DNA of 16,033 bases from JAJZQH01 sp041658465. GTDB taxonomy: Bacteria; UBA10199; 2-02-FULL-44-16; JAAZCA01. A program made the position numbers and the translations under genes. The stretch covers positions 1 to 16,033 of the forward strand of contig JBBAAC010000034.1 in the NCBI GenBank assembly GCA_041658465.1, in the 5' to 3' direction. The notes beneath the pieces are model-generated. The model was not told where the DNA came from. It was given only the letters and a program-made list of their open reading frames with translations, and did not search any database. This document shows, one piece after another, positions 12,231 to 16,033 of this stretch (position 1 is the first letter of the stretch; each line of letters begins with the position of its first letter).

Positions 12231-14708
12231 ATGCCGCCGCCCAGCAAACGAACCCCTATAGATTTTCGAAGGGACATATTCGCCATACTTTTCCTGGCGC
12301 TCGGCGTCTTCACAGCGCTTTGCCTTGCCTCGTACAGCCCCACTGACCCGGCGCTGAACTCCGCCTCCAATGTGCCGTATGTGAAGAATCTGGGCGGGAT
12401 CGTCGGCGCCTATATCGCCGACGTGCTCTACATAGTCTTCGGGATCAGCGCATACTTCACCTCCGCGGTCCTCCTCCTGCTCAGCGTGCTGCAGTTTCTC
12501 GGCAGGCCGCTGCGCCTGCGCGTTCGCGAGGCCTTCTACTATGTCGGGATGCTTGCGTTCGCCGCATCGCTCATACACTTAAAGTTCGAGACGGTCTCTC
12601 TCGGCGGACACGCGCTAGCCGGCGGGGGCATCATCGGCGGCCTGCTCGGCGAGACGCTGTCGCAGTATTTCAACAGGCCGGGCGCCTACCTCATATCGAT
12701 CGCTGCGCTTTTGCTCTTCACGACGCTGGCCACAAAGCTCACCCTCTCAGAGATGCTCAAGATCGGCAGAGGCTTTGTCATGATAGGATGGCGTCTCCTG
12801 TGCAAGAGCGGAGACCTCGTGGGCAAAGGCCTCGCCACTGCATTCAAGGGCGGCATAGCCGGGGCACGCGCGGGCGTTACGCGGGTCAAGGCCCGCCGCG
12901 AGCAGGCGCCGGAGACAAAAGAGGAGAAGCCTGAGCCCGCGGTCATCGTGAGGAACGAGGCGCCTGAACCAAAGTTTCTCCGCCTGAAGAGGACCAGGGA
13001 CGACGAAGTGGTGACGCTGGCGCCGATACGCCAGCCTAAGGGGTCTCTGAAGCTGCACGTAGCTTCACCTGCCGAGGCCTCGCCGGCCGCCGAAGAGACG
13101 TCGGCCGCAGCGAAGTCCGCGGGGCTGGCCGAAGCGACGACATCTGCTGCGGCTGGACCAAAGATACTCAAGCGCGCGGACGCAAAGCCGCGCCCGAGCG
13201 CGGATCAGCTCAAGTTCCAGAGGATCTCGGCGGAAGGATACGAGCCGCCGCCCATATCTCTTCTCGACGCGGGCGAGGGATCCAAGATCGAGATCGACGA
13301 GGAGACGCTCAAGAAGAACTCGATGCTGCTCGAGAAAAAGCTCAAGGACTTTGACGTGGATGGACGGGTAGTCGCGATCCACCCCGGCCCCGTCATCACC
13401 ATGTACGAGTACGAGCCCTCGGCCGGCACCAAGGTGAATAAGATCGTAGGCCTGCAGGACGACCTGTCGCTCACGCTCGGAGGCCGCAGCGTGCGCATAG
13501 TGCCTCACCTGCCCGGCAAGGCGGCGCTCGGCATCGAAATCCCGAACAGCGACCGCGAGACCGTCTGGCTGCGTCAGACCGCCTCCAGCCCGCAGTTCGC
13601 AAAGGCCCAGAGCAAGCTGGCCATTGCGCTCGGCTCCAGCACAGCGGGGCATCCGGTGGTCACCGATCTCGCGAAGATGCCTCATCTGCTGGTGGCCGGC
13701 GCCACCGGCTCCGGCAAGAGCGTCGCCATCAACAGCTTCATCATAAGCATTTTGCTCAAATCGTCTCCCGCCGACGTACGGTTCATACTGGTGGATCCCA
13801 AGATGCTCGAACTCTCCGTGTACGACGGGATACCTCACCTGCTCCTGCCCGTGGTCACCAAGCCCAAGAAGGCGGTCGCCGCCATGCGCTGGGCGATACG
13901 CGAGATGGAGCGCCGCTACAGGACACTGGCCGACGCCGGAGCCAGACACATCCTCGGGTACAACGAGCGCGTGAAGTCGGGTGAAGTGAAACTCACCACT
14001 CCCGAGGAGGCGCAGGAGCTCTCCACGACCAATCCCGAGGCCGTGATACATACCGGCCCGCTCCCGTACATCGTGATCATCATCGACGAGCTGGCGGATC
14101 TTATGATGACAGCGAGCCAGGACATGGAGGAGTGCATAACGAGGCTGGCGCAGATGGCGCGCGCGGCCGGCATACACCTCATCCTCGCCACGCAGCGTCC
14201 GAGCGTGGACGTGATCACGGGACTCATCAAGGCCAACTTCCCGGCGCGCATCGCGTTCAAGGTTACCGCAAGGCACGATTCGCGCACGATCCTGGACGGC
14301 AACGGCGCGGAGACGCTCTTGGGCAACGGCGATATGCTCTTCATGACGCCGCAGGGCGGAAACATAATCCGCATCCACGGCTGCTACGTGACCGATGACG
14401 ACATCTCGCGCGTGGTTGCGCACATCAAGCAACAGGGCGAGCCCGTGTACGACGAGTCGATCGTAGCGGATCCGGCTCCGGGTGCGGCCGGCGCCGAGTT
14501 CGAAGAGGGCGACGACGAGCTCTACGATCAGGCGGTGAAGTTAGTGGCGGAGACAAAGCAGGCATCGATCTCCATGGTGCAGCGCAGGCTGCGCATCGGA
14601 TACAATCGCGCCGCCCGGATGATCGAGCGCATGGAGGCCGAGGGGGTGATCGGGCCGGCCGAGGGCAGCAAGCCAAGGCAGGTGCTAGTGAGCAATATGA
14701 ATACGTGA
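12231..14708 (+). CDS. ftsK: DNA translocase FtsK
   Basis: Septum-anchored hexameric ATPase that pumps DNA during cell division and activates XerCD recombination at dif. The 825-residue protein has four N-terminal membrane segments (about 15-36, 57-90, 101-117, 150-168) and an Ala/Pro/charged linker (about 215-330). The motor domain follows, with Walker A G490-A-T-G-S-G-K-S497, Walker B V615-IIIDELAD, A653-T-Q-R-P-S, and the S684-RTILDGNGAE block. The C-terminal winged-helix gamma domain (762-820, with Y765-DQAVKL and S781-MVQRRLRIGYNRAARMIE) would read orienting DNA motifs. The linker is short compared with E. coli FtsK, as is usual outside the gamma-proteobacteria. Start ATG 12231; the nearest purine-rich run (AAAGGG) is about 12 nt upstream, rather distant. 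It is followed by lolA 113 nt downstream with repeat R4 between, an order common in proteobacteria. Confidence 0.98.
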   Translation: MPPPSKRTPIDFRRDIFAILFLALGVFTALCLASYSPTDPALNSASNVPYVKNLGGIVGAYIADVLYIVFGISAYFTSAVLLLLSVLQFLGRPLRLRVREAFYYVGMLAFAASLIHLKFETVSLGGHALAGGGIIGGLLGETLSQYFNRPGAYLISIAALLLFTTLATKLTLSEMLKIGRGFVMIGWRLLCKSGDLVGKGLATAFKGGIAGARAGVTRVKARREQAPETKEEKPEPAVIVRNEAPEPKFLRLKRTRDDEVVTLAPIRQPKGSLKLHVASPAEASPAAEETSAAAKSAGLAEATTSAAAGPKILKRADAKPRPSADQLKFQRISAEGYEPPPISLLDAGEGSKIEIDEETLKKNSMLLEKKLKDFDVDGRVVAIHPGPVITMYEYEPSAGTKVNKIVGLQDDLSLTLGGRSVRIVPHLPGKAALGIEIPNSDRETVWLRQTASSPQFAKAQSKLAIALGSSTAGHPVVTDLAKMPHLLVAGATGSGKSVAINSFIISILLKSSPADVRFILVDPKMLELSVYDGIPHLLLPVVTKPKKAVAAMRWAIREMERRYRTLADAGARHILGYNERVKSGEVKLTTPEEAQELSTTNPEAVIHTGPLPYIVIIIDELADLMMTASQDMEECITRLAQMARAAGIHLILATQRPSVDVITGLIKANFPARIAFKVTARHDSRTILDGNGAETLLGNGDMLFMTPQGGNIIRIHGCYVTDDDISRVVAHIKQQGEPVYDESIVADPAPGAAGAEFEEGDDELYDQAVKLVAETKQASISMVQRRLRIGYNRAARMIERMEAEGVIGPAEGSKPRQVLVSNMNT

Positions 14709-14721
14709 GTTATTAGCGATC

Positions 14722-14796
14722 CTCCCCCTTTGTAAGGGGGAGTTAGAGGGGGTAGATATTGTTCTACCTCCCCTTCCCCTCCTTACAAAAGAGGGG
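14722..14796. repeat. Repeat R4: paired palindromic units between ftsK and lolA
   Basis: The palindromes 14722-14742 (CTCCCCCTT-TGT-AAGGGGGAG) and 14776-14796 flank inner GGTAGAT (14751-14757) and CTACC (14764-14768). It is the same tail-to-tail order as R2 and R5. It begins 13 nt after the ftsK stop. Confidence 0.8.
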
Positions 14797-14821
14797 AAAT
14801 GTAAACAAACTCCAAATCACA

Positions 14822-15487
14822 ATGAGATCCATCTCAAAAATTGTTGTCTGTCTCATAACCGTGATCTTTTGCTCGCATGCGTTTGCCGCAGAGCCCTCGG
14901 CCCCAAAGGACGAGATAGCGGCGATCGAGTCCGCGTACCGCTCGTCTGCCGATCTCACCGCCAAGTTCGTTCAGACTACGGAGGTGGCGCTGGTCGGCCG
15001 CACCGTCACAAAACGCGGGATCTTCCAGTTCAAGAAGGGCGGAAAACTGCGCATAGAATACGAGGGAAAAGACGGGAAGCGATACGTATCAGACGGCAAC
15101 ATCCTTTGGACCTACATCCCCGGCGACGAGGCCAGCCTGCAGACCTTTGCGGTTAACGACAAAAACGTGCCCAAGGAGGCGCTCTCCTTCATGAGCGGTT
15201 TCGGCAAGCTGACGCACGAGTTCAAGGTCTCGGGGAGCAGCGCATTTGCCGACGCGCCGGCGGGCTCAACGCCTCTGCACCTGCAGCCACGCTCCAAGAA
15301 CCCGACGTACGAATCCCTGGAGGCGCTCTTCGGCCCCAGCCACATGCTGATCGAACTTGTCGTGAAGAACACGTCGGGCAACGTGAGCCGCTATAAGTTC
15401 AGCGACATAAAGACCAACACCGGCCTTGCCGACAACATCTTCACCCTCTCCTCGGGCAAGGCCACTCCTGACACACTGCCTGAATAA
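14822..15487 (+). CDS. lolA: Outer-membrane lipoprotein carrier protein LolA
   Basis: Periplasmic chaperone that carries mature lipoproteins from the LolCDE transporter to the outer membrane. The 221-residue precursor has a signal peptide cleaved near A20-F-A/A-E. The mature part shows the LolA pattern: a helix ending L45-TAKFVQT, a strand with R63-GIFQFKKGGKLRIEYE, then YVSDGNILWTYIPGDEAS, and a C-terminal half of strands with KNPTYESLEALFG and YKFSDIKTNTGLADNIFTL. The open frame extends upstream through repeat R4 to a TTG at 14759. The ATG at 14822 is preferred because it begins the signal peptide directly and the extension is repeat sequence. No Shine-Dalgarno is seen. It fits the lipoprotein-maturation theme of the window and lies behind ftsK. 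Confidence 0.92.
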   Translation: MRSISKIVVCLITVIFCSHAFAAEPSAPKDEIAAIESAYRSSADLTAKFVQTTEVALVGRTVTKRGIFQFKKGGKLRIEYEGKDGKRYVSDGNILWTYIPGDEASLQTFAVNDKNVPKEALSFMSGFGKLTHEFKVSGSSAFADAPAGSTPLHLQPRSKNPTYESLEALFGPSHMLIELVVKNTSGNVSRYKFSDIKTNTGLADNIFTLSSGKATPDTLPE

Positions 15488-15557
15488 TAATAAAGATGAC
15501 CGACATCCAATCATACTAAAGAGTTCTTAGTATCTATATATATGTCTCATAATTATG

Positions 15558-15652
15558 TCCCCCTTTGTAAGGGGGACTACAGGGGGTAGATACTTGTGTA
15601 ACACGATTTTCCCAAGGTCTACCTCCCCTTTCCCCTCCTTACAAAGGAGGGG
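15558..15652. repeat. Repeat R5: paired palindromic units between convergent genes
   Basis: The palindromes 15558-15576 (TCCCCCTT-TGT-AAGGGGGA) and 15632-15652 flank inner GGTAGAT (15585-15591) and TCTACC (15618-15623). It occupies most of the 211-bp spacer between the converging lolA and dehydrogenase genes, where it could act as a two-way transcription barrier. No other element was recognised in that spacer. Confidence 0.8.
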
Positions 15653-15698
15653 GATGTACAGTAATCAATGAACTCCTTAGTACTCCGTGGCCATTATC

Positions 15699-16033
15699 TT
15701 AGTTCCTAAGAGGCTTTCCGGTCTTCAGCATGTGCTCTATGCGCTTGCGCGTGCGGGGGTCTCCTGCGAGCGAGAGGAACGCCTCGCGCTCGAGGTCCAG
15801 CAGGTGTTCCTCAGTAGCCGTGTGCAGCGAGGGCTGATCCCCGCCTGCGAGCACGTGCGCGAGCTTGCCGGCTACGAAGGCGTCGTACTCGGTAGCGAGC
15901 CCGCGCTCCACATAGCCGCGAGTTGCATTCACGAGCGCCATGGCCCCGCCCTTGCCGGGCAAGGCGATATCGTTGCGCAGCGCCGGGGGCTGATATGAAG
16001 GCGCAAGCTCGATGAGCTGTGCCCGCGCTTCAG
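15699..16033 (-). CDS. C-terminal part of a 3-hydroxyacyl-CoA dehydrogenase / enoyl-CoA hydratase-type protein
   Basis: Only the last 111 or so residues are inside the window; the gene starts beyond 16033. The visible end reads EARAQLIELAPSYQPP at the left edge and finishes with LLDLEREAFLSLAGDPRTR and RIEHMLKTGKPLRN before a TAA at 15701-15699. This ending is characteristic of the large FadN-like fatty-acid oxidation proteins that join an NAD-binding 3-hydroxyacyl-CoA dehydrogenase with an enoyl-CoA hydratase-like domain. The catalytic parts cannot be seen. It converges on lolA, with repeat R5 between. An acetyl-CoA acyltransferase gene often accompanies such genes, but none is visible here. 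The assignment rests on recognising this C-terminal pattern. Confidence 0.82.
   Translation of the reverse strand, partial: EARAQLIELAPSYQPPALRNDIALPGKGGAMALVNATRGYVERGLATEYDAFVAGKLAHVLAGGDQPSLHTATEEHLLDLEREAFLSLAGDPRTRKRIEHMLKTGKPLRN

Noticed and set aside
13065..14432. 455-codon open frame antisense to ftsK
   Set aside because: Shadow of the FtsK motor domain; His/Arg/Asp-rich translation, no ribosome-binding site or domain.
14759..14821. TTG-started N-terminal extension of LolA
   Set aside because: The extension is the second half of repeat R4; the signal peptide begins at the ATG at 14822.
1345..15652. CRISPR array from the recurring CCCCTCCTT palindromes
   Set aside because: The copies are dispersed singly or in inverted pairs between genes, not in direct repeats with regular spacers.

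Overview
The window looks like chromosomal DNA from a GC-rich, diderm (LPS/outer-membrane type) bacterium, most plausibly one of the deltaproteobacterial lineages (Desulfobacterota, Myxococcota, Bdellovibrionota or a related uncultured clade). The basis is the gene content (LspA, two Lgt proteins, LolA, FtsK with a DELAD Walker B, a mixed GGDEF/HD-GYP protein, and a fused-type 3-hydroxyacyl-CoA dehydrogenase C-terminus) together with short CCCCTCCTT-type palindromes between genes. The exact phylum cannot be fixed from sequence reading alone.

Layout. Positions 1-6159 are a six-gene run on the minus strand. Read in transcription order it is: canonical lgt (6159-5365), a small lipoprotein of unknown function (5313-4834), ileS (4811-2016), lspA (1902-1372), a divergent Lgt paralogue (1333-542), and a CPBP/CAAX-type intramembrane protease (545-1, C-terminus outside the window), whose GTG start overlaps the preceding stop codon. 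A 310-bp spacer follows (6160-6469), with a repeat pair, flanking inverted arms and a terminator-like hairpin. Next, on the minus strand, is a secreted lipoprotein with an HELQH zinc-metalloprotease motif (8134-6470). It is preceded by a full-consensus sigma-54 promoter (8187-8172) and an AT-rich divergent region. The plus strand then carries a YhcC-type radical SAM protein (8444-9358), convergent with a secreted TPR protein on the minus strand (10473-9355). A divergent promoter region separates the TPR gene from a pseudo-receiver/degenerate-GGDEF/HD-GYP regulator (10542-12104). ftsK (12231-14708) follows behind a near-consensus sigma-70 promoter, then lolA (14822-15487). The end of a 3-hydroxyacyl-CoA dehydrogenase lies on the minus strand (16033-15699).

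How the genes fit together. The window is strikingly rich in lipoprotein biogenesis: two Lgt-family enzymes, LspA, LolA and two lipoproteins. The canonical lgt and lspA can handle ordinary lipoproteins. The second Lgt has lost several conserved active-site positions and is translationally coupled to a glutamic intramembrane protease, which suggests a specialised lipidation/cleavage pair. This is the best candidate here for an undescribed system.

Repeats. Nine copies of a roughly 20-bp hairpin lie in five intergenic spacers. Most have a GGTAGAT tail and are paired tail-to-tail or head-to-head, like the REP/BIME elements of other bacteria. No rRNA, tRNA, CRISPR array, insertion sequence or prophage was seen.
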